Notes: generated from the letters alone by a model not told the origin. A stretch of 5,226 bases of DNA from an uncultured Bryobacterales bacterium (GCA_937959285.1 CALGAR010000149.1:1-5226); one strand, 5' to 3'. Shown: positions 1 through 5,226, counted from the stretch's first letter. A program made the numbers and translations.

Positions 1-133
1 CCAGGCCGAGCAGCTCCTGGCCCAGCAGCCGGGCCGAGCCGGAGACCTGCGCGGTGCGCGGCAGCAGTCCCATGACCGCCAGTGCGGCCACCGACTTGCC
101 AGAGCCGGACTCGCCCACGATGCCCAGCGCCTC
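1..133 (-). other. OppD/DppD-family ABC transporter ATPase fragment (Walker A region) joined in frame to the tail gene
   Basis: The last ~44 codons read 'EALGIVGESGSGKS', then 'VAALAVMGLLPRTAQVSGSA', then 'RLLGQELLGL'. This matches the N-terminal region of peptide/nickel-type importer ATPases: E. coli OppD has 'ETLGIVGESGSGKS' followed by a similar 'MGLL' helix. GESGSGKS is a complete Walker A (P-loop) motif. The usual ~35 residues before the P-loop of OppD (a beta sheet ending in 'GE') are absent and replaced by tail-protein sequence. A tail protein with an intact OppD P-loop is not a known architecture, so I read this as a chimeric join within 110-133, where 'EALGIVGE' fits both proteins. 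The rest of the ATPase (Q-loop, signature, Walker B) lies outside the window, if it exists. Confidence 0.75.
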
Positions 134-1378
134 GTAGAAATCGCTCTCGTCCCGGCCCGCAGCGATCTTGCAGTTCACCGGCATGTCGGTGTCGGTGTAG
201 ATCTCGGGCAGCACCTGGTCGTAAATCGACTCGGCGACGAGTGAGACGCTGGTGATGGTGGACCGCCCGAAGCCCCACACGCCGGTCGAGTTGTCCTTGA
301 TGCGGACGCCCTGCGGTTCGGCCACGATGCCGCCGTAGTAGCGCTTCATGCCGTGCGCGAGACACCCGTTCGGCGTCTCGTAGTTCTTGTCGCAGCGGGT
401 GGGATCGGCGTCGGGGAAGTGGACCAGGTCGAGCGCGCCGTGCTCGGCGAACGGGCAGGCCTGCGAGTTGAACGCCTTCCAGCAGGTGCGGGAGATCTTG
501 CGCGTCGGGTAGGGCAGGTTCAGTTCATAGAGGCCGTCCGAAGCCGTGACCTTGAACTCCGGGCCGGCATCGAGCGACCAGTTGACGATGTCGCCCTTCC
601 AGAGATCGAGCTTGATGCCGGTGCCCACGTGGAACAGCGAGAACTCGATCGAGGCGCGATAGAGGTCGACGTCGTTGGCGAGGTCGCGCATGACGCGGTC
701 GGCGTTGCCGAAGGTGAAGGAGGCGTCGTCGGCCTCGCTGCCCATGCCCTGCGAGATGCCGTCGAAGTCGATCAGGCGAGCTTGGTAGAGTTGGCCGCCG
801 ATGGTGCAGCGGCGGTCGGAGAGATGGATTGCCGGGTAGCCGGACTGGAGGGGCTGGATCTTGACGAGCGGGATGACCTGCTGGACCTGCGAGAGCAGCG
901 CGTCTTTGAGCGCCTGCGAAGGAAAGCGGGTGACCGTGGCGTTCAGCGCGTATGCGGGCGTCGTGGTCGGGATCTCGACCAGCGTCACTCCGACCGAGCA
1001 GGCCCAATCGGCGACCATCTCCCAGGACAGCGGCTCGTTGGCGAAGCGGCAGATGTAGGACGTGGCGCCAATGCCGTCGTCGTTGGGCGCGTTATAGGTG
1101 AAAGCACCGTAAGGACCGTACTTCGACTCCCAGAAATTGCGCAGGGCGATGCGATCTGCGTCGCGCAGCCAATGCTTGCGGATGGTGAAGTGCCGTGCGC
1201 CGGTACCGAGGAGGAAGCGTTGCTCCACTTTCGCATTGCCACTGCCGAACTGATGCACGACGACTTTATGGTCGCGACGCACGTCGAGGGGCCAGTCCGG
1301 CATGAGCGGAAACACGCCTGACGGCGCGATTTCCGGGACCTCGATGTTGCCGATTTGGTCGGGCATATTCAATGGCAT
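1..1378 (-). CDS. Fused phage tail-tip protein (gpM-like + gpL-like + start of gpJ/hub-like), 3' end replaced by ABC-ATPase sequence; partial
   Basis: The frame is open without a stop from ATG at 1378 to the window edge (459 codons). An in-frame TGA lies 33 bases upstream, so the start is at 1378 or at the next ATG, 1366; the ribosome site is weak. Residues ~35-150 resemble lambda minor tail protein gpM: 'HQFGSGNAKVEQRF', then 'FWESKYGPYGAFTY', then a C-terminal 'VGVTLVEIP' strand. Residues ~190-360 resemble gpL / BR0599-type tail proteins and carry Cys299, Cys308, Cys329 and Cys339, with 'GCLAHGMKRYYGG' near the last. In lambda, gpL binds an iron-sulfur cluster through four such cysteines at the tail tip. 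Residues ~375-420 ('LPEIYTDTDMPVNCKIAAGR', then 'DESDFYEALGIVGE') look like the start of a gpJ/hub protein. From codon ~416 the reading becomes an ABC ATPase, described separately. Codon third positions are about 85-95% G/C. Lambda encodes M and L as separate adjacent genes; here they are fused. The fused domains are inferred from motifs only. Confidence 0.8.
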   Translation of the reverse strand, partial: MPLNMPDQIGNIEVPEIAPSGVFPLMPDWPLDVRRDHKVVVHQFGSGNAKVEQRFLLGTGARHFTIRKHWLRDADRIALRNFWESKYGPYGAFTYNAPNDDGIGATSYICRFANEPLSWEMVADWACSVGVTLVEIPTTTPAYALNATVTRFPSQALKDALLSQVQQVIPLVKIQPLQSGYPAIHLSDRRCTIGGQLYQARLIDFDGISQGMGSEADDASFTFGNADRVMRDLANDVDLYRASIEFSLFHVGTGIKLDLWKGDIVNWSLDAGPEFKVTASDGLYELNLPYPTRKISRTCWKAFNSQACPFAEHGALDLVHFPDADPTRCDKNYETPNGCLAHGMKRYYGGIVAEPQGVRIKDNSTGVWGFGRSTITSVSLVAESIYDQVLPEIYTDTDMPVNCKIAAGRDESDFYEALGIVGESGSGKSVAALAVMGLLPRTAQVSGSARLLGQELLGL

Positions 1379-1730
1379 CGGTTCCCGCGGTTTTCGTGTT
1401 CCGATTTCTCACGCTCTTCCGGCAGGGACATTGGACAGTTCGCTACGCTACATCGACGCCTTCGAAACGGAAAAAATGGGAAAGCCTAGTCTAAGAGAAC
1501 GATTTTCGCGATGGCCTCCCCCAGGTCCCCCGGGAGTAACTGCGATATTCCGATTGCTGAGGTACACAGCAAGGCCGCCGTAGTGCAGCGAACTGCTCCT
1601 CAGGACGCCGTCCAACCTGCACCCGGTTCAGCACAGACGAACTCTTCATCCGAGACGCACTTGCGGATCTGCGGGAATGACGACTGTCACACCCGAACTG
1701 GAATCGCTAAGGACATCTGCGGCAGCAGGG
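1379..1730. other. Gene-poor gap between the regulator and the tail gene
   Basis: No convincing gene was found on either strand in these 352 bases. The longest minus-strand frame here starts at the ATG of 'GGATGAAGAG' (about 1649) and gives ~52 residues of low-complexity, Arg/Ser-rich sequence with no recognisable motif. A 20-codon frame from ATG 1430 to TGA 1368 overlaps the tail-gene start and could at most be a leader peptide. Minor structures read on the minus strand are a 4-bp stem with a TTCG loop (1585-1596) and a weak ATCCG/CGGAT inverted repeat near 1649-1669. Two G5 runs near 1520-1532 are also present. None of these is a clear terminator for the upstream regulator or a clear promoter for the tail gene. 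Confidence 0.5.
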
Positions 1731-2648
1731 TTACGTCTTCTTGCTTACGTGAAAACTGCTCCAGGAACTGCGAGCAGAGAGCGCAGCCAGTTCGGCCGTT
1801 GAATGAACGTTGAGCTTGCGACAGAGCTGCTTTCGGTGATTACCAACCGTCGCTTCGCTTATGGATAGGATCTCCGATATTTCTTTCGAGGTCTTCCCAC
1901 GACCAATGAGCCAAAGCACTTCCGTCTCGCGCCGCGTGAGCAAACCGCTCCAGCCGCTAGCCTGCTCAGTGTCAACGGAGGTAGCAGAGTGGCTGTTGTG
2001 TGCAGGCGGAGACGCAAACGAGATTGACATTACCCGTCTTGGATTGACCACAGCCACGTGCACTCGTGGCTGAGATAGCGCTTGAAGAATTTCTCCAGCC
2101 GCATGGCGGCGGCTCTCCGGCAGCGTCTGAACTCGTCTCAGAAGATCCACTTCCGTTGCAGGCTGACACTGTTGTCCCTTGGGTGCTTCCGTTCCGAATT
2201 GGTGCGCCGCTATACGTCTGCTAATCTCGGCACGCATTCGCTCGACGGTCATGCCACGCGCGCGCAGGACCGCGCCGACGTCTGATCGATCGTCTCGCAG
2301 AATTCCAAGCAGCAAATGCTCGGTATCGGTCAATGCGTGCCCAAGGGCATCAGACTCTTCGGAAGCATACATCAACGCCTGCCTAGCGTCGCTGGCCAAG
2401 GGCAAGTCGAATCGATCTCGTGCGCGGCAATTCTTTCGCTTTTCAGGCGATCCTCGCAGCTCAGCAACGCACGCCTCCGGGTCTGGCAGGTGCAGCGTTT
2501 GCAACGTAAGACCGTAATCCGTGCAGAGAATCGCGAGGAGCAGATGCCGTGCCCCAATCGCATCACTTCCCGAAGCCTCAGCCTCATCCCGCGCACAACG
2601 AAGCACGGCGCAGAGCCTGTCCGTATAGTTCGCTGGCATTCTACGCAA
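1731..2648 (-). CDS. Clp_N (ClpA/ClpC-type) - LuxR/GerE HTH fusion regulator
   Basis: The product is 305 aa from TTG 2648, or 302 aa from ATG 2639. Two Clp repeat motifs fill residues ~8-145: 'YTDRLCAVLRCARDEA' with 'ARHLLLAIL', and 'SDARQALMYASEE' with 'TDTEHLLLGIL'. This is the N-terminal domain that ClpA, ClpB and ClpC use to bind substrates and adaptors. No AAA+ ATPase module follows. A helical linker (~165-192) and a polar stretch lead to a GerE/LuxR helix-turn-helix at ~236-292 ('LTRRETEVLWLIGRGKTSKE'), with a recognition helix around 'SEATVGNHRKQLCRKL'. It probably binds DNA and senses something through the Clp_N part, such as an unfolded protein or an adaptor; the ligand is inferred and unknown. 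It lies 12 bases after the Dsb-like gene and probably shares its transcript. GGTGAGGG ends 10 bases before TTG but 19 bases before ATG, which favours TTG; typical Clp_N N-termini favour ATG. No receiver domain or autoinducer-binding domain is present. Confidence 0.85.
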   Translation of the reverse strand: MRRMPANYTDRLCAVLRCARDEAEASGSDAIGARHLLLAILCTDYGLTLQTLHLPDPEACVAELRGSPEKRKNCRARDRFDLPLASDARQALMYASEESDALGHALTDTEHLLLGILRDDRSDVGAVLRARGMTVERMRAEISRRIAAHQFGTEAPKGQQCQPATEVDLLRRVQTLPESRRHAAGEILQALSQPRVHVAVVNPRRVMSISFASPPAHNSHSATSVDTEQASGWSGLLTRRETEVLWLIGRGKTSKEISEILSISEATVGNHRKQLCRKLNVHSTAELAALSARSSWSSFHVSKKT

Positions 2649-2660
2649 TATTCTACGCCC

Positions 2661-3575
2661 TCACCACCGTGGCGAATACGCGCTCGCTTTCGGTTCCTCC
2701 CCCCTGTCCTGACTTTCGTAGGTGAGTTGGCGATCAATGGCAGCTCGCAGTTCCGATTCTGGTACATAGCCAGAGATTCGCTCACTATTCACGAAGATGG
2801 TTGGGGTTCCTTCAATGCCGAGAGCCTGCCCCTCTTTGATCGAGCGCTCAACCAGGACGTTGCCCTGTCCCGCGAGGCAACTCCGAAACGTTTCTTCTCC
2901 GATGCCGCGGCGCACTGACTCCTGGAGTGCCACATTCTCGATGTACGCCCCGGGGTCGGCCGCTTTGGAGATTGCATCCATTTCGGCCTGCTTGATCCTG
3001 TCAATGAACGACCAGTACGCATCTCCGCTCTCCAGCGCCATGCACTCGGCTGCAACCGCTCCGCGCCTTCCCCAGGAATGATTGGGCAGTGGAAAGCTCT
3101 TGTAAATGGTACGGACCCTGCCTCCGTATTGTTCGATCATCTTGGTGATGGCGGTATGCATCTGAGCACAGTAAGGACACTGCAGATCATCAAACATTAA
3201 GAGGGTTACAGGTGCTTCTGGATTGCCTCGCACTGGCCTGCTTGTGAGGTCTATACTGTTCAGCGGGTCGGTCATCAACTTGAACTCCTGGACCCGCAGA
3301 AGCACTTTACCATCCGACGAGAAGTGGAATTGTTCAGTTTCCTTGCGTCCGTTGATAATGACAGTTACGGGCAACGACGAATACCCCGGGAAGCGCCCTT
3401 CCGTCGGTCCCCCGAGAACTAGTTGCGCACTCTGGGGGATGCGGAAGGAGGAGCGCAATGTAGTCTCGATTCGGCGCCTGGCGTCGGGGGACAGGCTGCG
3501 CGTTATCGACGTCTGCGCATGGCCAGCCTCCGTGCCCCAGATGACCAGCATAAAGATGATTGTCTTCGCCCTCAT
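2661..3575 (-). CDS. Exported DsbA-family thiol:disulfide oxidoreductase (CPYC)
   Basis: This 304-aa protein starts at ATG 3575, where a signal peptide begins (MRAKTIIFMLVIWG, with a likely cut after 'GHA' at residue ~20). The frame is open further upstream to 3632, but that stretch runs through a hairpin and would bury the signal peptide, so the shorter start is preferred although its ribosome site is weak. Residues ~25-112 form an N-terminal extension of mixed alpha/beta character. Residues ~115-285 are a DsbA/thioredoxin fold: 'EAPVTLLMFDDLQCPYC' places the redox pair at Cys133 and Cys136, and 'GIEGTPTIFVN' supplies the cis-proline loop (Thr257-Pro258). Two more cysteines (178, 233) lie in the inserted helical part. 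The protein should act in the periplasm, oxidising or isomerising cysteines of exported proteins. The next gene upstream encodes a cysteine-rich exported protein, a natural candidate substrate. No DsbB-like partner is in the window. The family is clear; the direction of the reaction is inferred. Confidence 0.92.
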   Translation of the reverse strand: MRAKTIIFMLVIWGTEAGHAQTSITRSLSPDARRRIETTLRSSFRIPQSAQLVLGGPTEGRFPGYSSLPVTVIINGRKETEQFHFSSDGKVLLRVQEFKLMTDPLNSIDLTSRPVRGNPEAPVTLLMFDDLQCPYCAQMHTAITKMIEQYGGRVRTIYKSFPLPNHSWGRRGAVAAECMALESGDAYWSFIDRIKQAEMDAISKAADPGAYIENVALQESVRRGIGEETFRSCLAGQGNVLVERSIKEGQALGIEGTPTIFVNSERISGYVPESELRAAIDRQLTYESQDRGEEPKASAYSPRW

Positions 3576-3595
3576 ATAACGAGTCCGCAGATGGA

Positions 3596-3628
3596 TCGCG
3601 GCCCGCTGCTTTCTGAAGCGGGCCGCGG
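3596..3628 (-). promoter_or_regulatory. Strong intercistronic hairpin between the small exported gene and the Dsb-like gene
   Basis: A perfect 10-bp GC-rich inverted repeat pairs 3597-3606 (CGCGGCCCGC) with 3618-3627 (GCGGGCCGCG); a further T-A pair leaves a loop of nine bases. It lies 17 bases after the likely stop of the small gene (3645) and about 20 bases before the Dsb-like start (3575). No T tract follows on either strand, so it is not a textbook intrinsic terminator. It may be a leaky terminator, a processing or stability element, or a fold that limits translation of the downstream gene. Confidence 0.55.
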
Positions 3629-3644
3629 CCACGACGGTGTGGTC

Positions 3645-4023
3645 TCAACAAGGCTGGGGAGGTGAGATGTACGTGTTCCGCCAGTAATCACACCATTGGT
3701 CGTCCCACATGAACCAATACTCGGTCCCAAAAAAAAGAACCGAGCATCGGCATTGGAACTTACAGCATCCATCCCAGACGTGATGACCGGGTATGCCCAG
3801 ACTCGCAGCGTGACCAAGTACAAGCAGTTGAATGCGGTGACGCCTGATGAGCCGTATGGCGCGTTGCCGTTTGTGCACCATCCGCTGATAGAGATGGACA
3901 AACTGCCAGTGTTGACGCCGGAGATCTGGTTCTGGCAGGCCGGCGGGTTGCAGGTCCAACTTTGGAGATCCTGCCCACATATAGAGCTGGCTGCGGCGCA
4001 GACCAACAGGATTAGGATCTCAC
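3645..4023 (-). pseudogene. Small exported cysteine-rich protein, frame broken twice (about 126 aa if repaired)
   Basis: An excellent ribosome site (AAAGGAG, 6-base spacer) precedes GTG 4023, but that frame stops after three codons (TAA 4014-4012). One extra base at the CC near 4016 would give 'MRSLILLVCAAASSICGQD', a normal signal peptide, continuing in the frame that is actually open. That frame shows strongly G/C-ending codons and a protein-like sequence ('SWTCNPPACQNQISGV', 'GWCTNGNAPYGSS', 'VTAFNCLYLVTLRVWAYPV') down to a run of eight T (3736-3729, minus strand). Beyond it, the coding signal moves to the -1 frame ('GTEYWFMWDDQWCDYWRNTY', 'ISPPQPC'), which stops at 3645 just before a hairpin. 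The alternative zero-frame tail has low GC3 and runs through the hairpin to TGA at 3572. The repaired product is 126 aa with mature cysteines at 24, 30, 50, 67, 112 and 126. No family is recognised. It lies 23 bases after the 261-aa gene. Possible explanations are sequencing undercalls, a decayed gene, or -1 slippage at T TTT TTT for the second break only. Confidence 0.65.
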
Positions 4024-4046
4024 TGTGGACTCCTTTCTCTCGTAAC

Positions 4047-4832
4047 CTACTGCCCTCGGCGGAAGCGGGGTGTGGGAATCCGCTCGAGATCCGACAAAAA
4101 TGCGTCAATGTCGCTGGACCGCTGAGCTTCGGCTGCGATCCGGGAACTCCACACCCGGAAGTGATCGTTTCGGCTGTCCGGACGCCGCGAGGCGATGTCA
4201 GTAAGAACCGCCGAGACGTCCCTGCCAGCTGCCTTGGCCTGTCTGGCCGCCTGAACGATGCTGTCCGCTGCTGTCTTTCTCGCGGACAGCGAGGCAACAG
4301 TCTCAGATTGATCTGGACCGATCACCGTGCCGTCTTCAAAGATGATCGTATCCAACGTTACAGAACTCGATGTGGAACGTTCAAGCTCTTCTACGTCGCG
4401 CTGTGCCCTATCAGCACTTGGTCCAACGAAGCCGGACTGCGCCAGTGTTTCTTGAAGGAAGAGCCCCGGTGCAATCAGCATTCGGGCCCCGCTCGGAAGC
4501 AGGGAAGGCCTGTAAAGGAACAGCGCATCGGTGGTTTGGTTGTGAGTCCGTTGTTGTCCTGTCTGATCGATCCAATTCCACCGCACTGTCAGGCCGACGA
4601 TACTTTGCCGCGACAGGTTGGTAAGCACCAAGGAGAACGGTCTCAACCTGTCGCTGTAAGCGTTCTGAAACACTTTTGTGAAGCTTGGGTGATTGGCCAC
4701 GTCATACACTGCGAGGGAGACTTCCGCCGTGTCCGGCGGTGTAATTGTGAGCCGAGGTTGTGAATGTGCCGGAAAGCTGCTCACCAGCAAGGCGATTGGA
4801 AGCAGGTTCCGCCACTTCAGTGCAGTTTCCAT
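4047..4832 (-). CDS. Exported protein of unknown function, 261 aa
   Basis: The start at ATG 4832 is chosen because GGAGG lies five bases upstream and a signal peptide follows at once: 'METALKWRNLLPIALLVSSF', then PAHS, with a likely cut after Ser24. In-frame ATGs at 4844 and 4859 lack such a site. The mature part opens with a short beta-rich region (~27-125), including 'FSLVLTNLSRQSIVGLTVRW', which resembles a small Ig-like or beta-sandwich fold. A short 'FEDGTVIGPDQSE' strand-turn follows at ~165-177, and then a charged, mostly helical C-terminal third (~180-255). There are no cysteines and no transmembrane helix after the signal peptide, so it is probably periplasmic or secreted. I do not recognise the family. 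It is the first gene of the four-gene cargo block and is followed after 23 bases by the small exported gene. It ends at TAG 4049-4047. Confidence 0.82.
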   Translation of the reverse strand: METALKWRNLLPIALLVSSFPAHSQPRLTITPPDTAEVSLAVYDVANHPSFTKVFQNAYSDRLRPFSLVLTNLSRQSIVGLTVRWNWIDQTGQQRTHNQTTDALFLYRPSLLPSGARMLIAPGLFLQETLAQSGFVGPSADRAQRDVEELERSTSSSVTLDTIIFEDGTVIGPDQSETVASLSARKTAADSIVQAARQAKAAGRDVSAVLTDIASRRPDSRNDHFRVWSSRIAAEAQRSSDIDAFLSDLERIPTPRFRRGQ

Positions 4833-5045
4833 TCGAACCTCCATCCATGTGAACATCACACTGAGACTGCTGACCTTCGTTACGCCCTGGCCAAGTCGAA
4901 CAGGACTGCGGACTAACCGCCCGGCTCAACGCATAATCAGGCCCACTGTCTATGTGTCTAGCTGAGCTTACGGATGAGCCAAGAAGATGTCGATGCCCTC
5001 CATAGGGCATTGACTGTGACATCCGCGCCTTCCCGGCGCCTCCTC
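4833..5045 (-). promoter_or_regulatory. Leader between the tail gene and the cargo genes, with two small hairpins
   Basis: These 213 bases hold no convincing gene. A 7-bp inverted repeat with a 4-base loop (ATGCCCT 4993-4999 / AGGGCAT 5004-5010) and a 5-bp GC-rich one (GCGCC 5025-5029 / GGCGC 5035-5039) lie just after the tail-gene stop. They could end tail transcription, but neither is followed by a T tract. The lack of a coding overlap and the change in codon style suggest that the cargo boundary is near here. Confidence 0.4.
4933..4960 (-). promoter_or_regulatory. Weak sigma70-like promoter candidate for the cargo genes
   Basis: On the minus strand TAGACA (4960-4955, five of six bases of the -35 consensus) is followed after 16 bases by GATTAT (4938-4933, four of six of the -10 consensus). 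It lies about 100 bases before the 261-aa gene start. Such matches occur by chance, so this is only a candidate. Confidence 0.22.
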
Positions 5046-5226
5046 TCAAGATAATTCGACTACTTCAACGCTCACCTCCGACCGGTTGAGGCTGATTGAC
5101 TGGTTCCACTCGCAGTTGAACCGGACTGTGTAGCGGCCCATGACGGCCTGGCCCGTTGGGTCTTGCGTGAACTTCGGGCTGGTCTCGTACGGGTCGTAGA
5201 AGTAGAACGGCTCGGCCGGGCCCTTG
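5046..5226 (-). CDS. Phage minor tail protein (gpM-like / DUF2460-like), C-terminal part
   Basis: This is the last 59 residues of a protein that begins beyond the window, ending at TGA 5048-5046. It reads 'EPFYFYDPYETSPKF', 'TGQAVMGRYTVRFNCEW' and 'NRSEVSVEVVEL'. The pattern of aromatic F-Y-F-Y-D-P, then an 'RYTVRF' strand, then a terminal 'VEVVEL' strand is typical of the C-terminal half of lambda gpM-like and GTA Dit-like (DUF2460) proteins. These help join the tail tube to the baseplate or tip. Most codons end in G or C, but the last seven (GTT GAA GTA GTC GAA TTA TCT) mostly do not, which may mark the edge of the inserted segment. The fused tail gene at 1378 would be its natural downstream neighbour. 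The assignment rests on motif pattern only. Confidence 0.65.
   Translation of the reverse strand, partial: KGPAEPFYFYDPYETSPKFTQDPTGQAVMGRYTVRFNCEWNQSISLNRSEVSVEVVELS

Noticed and set aside
353..1321. Long plus-strand open frame (322 codons) opposite the tail gene
   Set aside because: It mirrors a very G/C-rich minus-strand gene, which produces open antisense frames. It is full of Val/Glu/Arg/Asp with no domain, while the minus strand has clear tail-protein motifs.
1368..1430. 20-codon minus-strand frame overlapping the tail-gene start (possible leader peptide)
   Set aside because: There is no ribosome site, and a frame this short is expected by chance. Only conservation in relatives could revive it.
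2316..2918. Plus-strand 200-codon frame spanning the regulator and Dsb-like genes
   Set aside because: It is antisense to two well-supported genes and has no domain or ribosome site.
3645..3980. Minus-strand 111-codon frame as a separate gene
   Set aside because: Only its last ~27 codons look coding. The earlier part is a His/Arg-rich shadow of the signal-peptide frame.
3572..4297. Minus-strand 241-codon frame as one intact gene
   Set aside because: Its first ~90 codons overlap the end of the 261-aa gene in a frame without coding character. Only the stretch from ~4018 to the T8 run looks real, so it is treated as part of a frameshifted gene.
3696..4763. Plus-strand open frame of 355 codons opposite the exported genes
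   Set aside because: It crosses two minus-strand genes with signal peptides and good ribosome sites, and it has a shadow-like Cys/Arg/Pro-rich composition with no recognisable motif.
4702..5049. Minus-strand 115-codon frame starting at TTG overlapping the tail-gene stop
   Set aside because: It runs about 130 bases into the 261-aa gene in another frame, has Ser/Gly/His-rich sequence without motifs, and lacks the codon style of the tail genes.
1411..5080. Similar short sequences near both cargo edges (ACGCTC...TCCG at ~1411 and ~5069) as insertion-site repeats
   Set aside because: The match is short and gapped, and one copy lies inside tail coding sequence, so it is compatible with chance.

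Overview
The window looks like bacterial DNA holding part of a prophage or other tail-encoding element. All convincing genes are on the minus strand, so the biological reading order runs from position 5226 down to 1. No taxonomic marker is present. The style of the exported hypothetical proteins and the Dsb-like protein suggests an Acidobacteriota-type soil bacterium, but this is only an impression.

Layout in reading order. (1) 5226-5046 is the C-terminal end of a phage minor tail protein resembling lambda gpM / DUF2460 (GTA Dit-like) proteins. (2) 5045-4833 is a leader with two small hairpins and a weak promoter candidate. (3) 4832-1731 is a co-directional set of four bacterial-type genes: an exported protein of unknown function (261 aa); a small exported cysteine-rich protein whose frame is broken twice (about 126 aa when repaired); a periplasmic DsbA-family thiol oxidoreductase with a CPYC active site; and a Clp_N-LuxR fusion, i.e. 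a ClpA/ClpC-type substrate-recognition domain joined to a LuxR/GerE DNA-binding domain. (4) 1730-1379 is a 352-base gap with no convincing gene. (5) 1378-1 is a long open tail gene that joins a lambda gpM-like domain, a gpL-like domain with four spaced cysteines and the start of a gpJ/hub-like domain. Its last ~44 codons instead read as an OppD/DppD-family ABC-transporter ATPase, in frame.

The four-gene block therefore sits between two tail genes that would normally be adjacent. Its codon usage (GC3 about 60% in the stretch I counted) differs from the tail genes (about 85-95%). It is best described as a cargo ('moron'-like) insertion of about 3.65 kb in a tail module. The genes suggest an envelope or redox theme: a Dsb-like oxidase beside a secreted protein with six cysteines in its mature part, plus a regulator that may sense through a Clp_N domain. 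No recombinase, repeat-flanked element, tRNA, rRNA or CRISPR was seen.

Two quality cautions apply. The left ~110-133 bases look chimeric, either from an assembly join or a real recombination at a stretch that could be shared by the two sources. The two frame breaks in the small exported gene each lie in a homopolymer that is one base short, so sequencing error is a live explanation.
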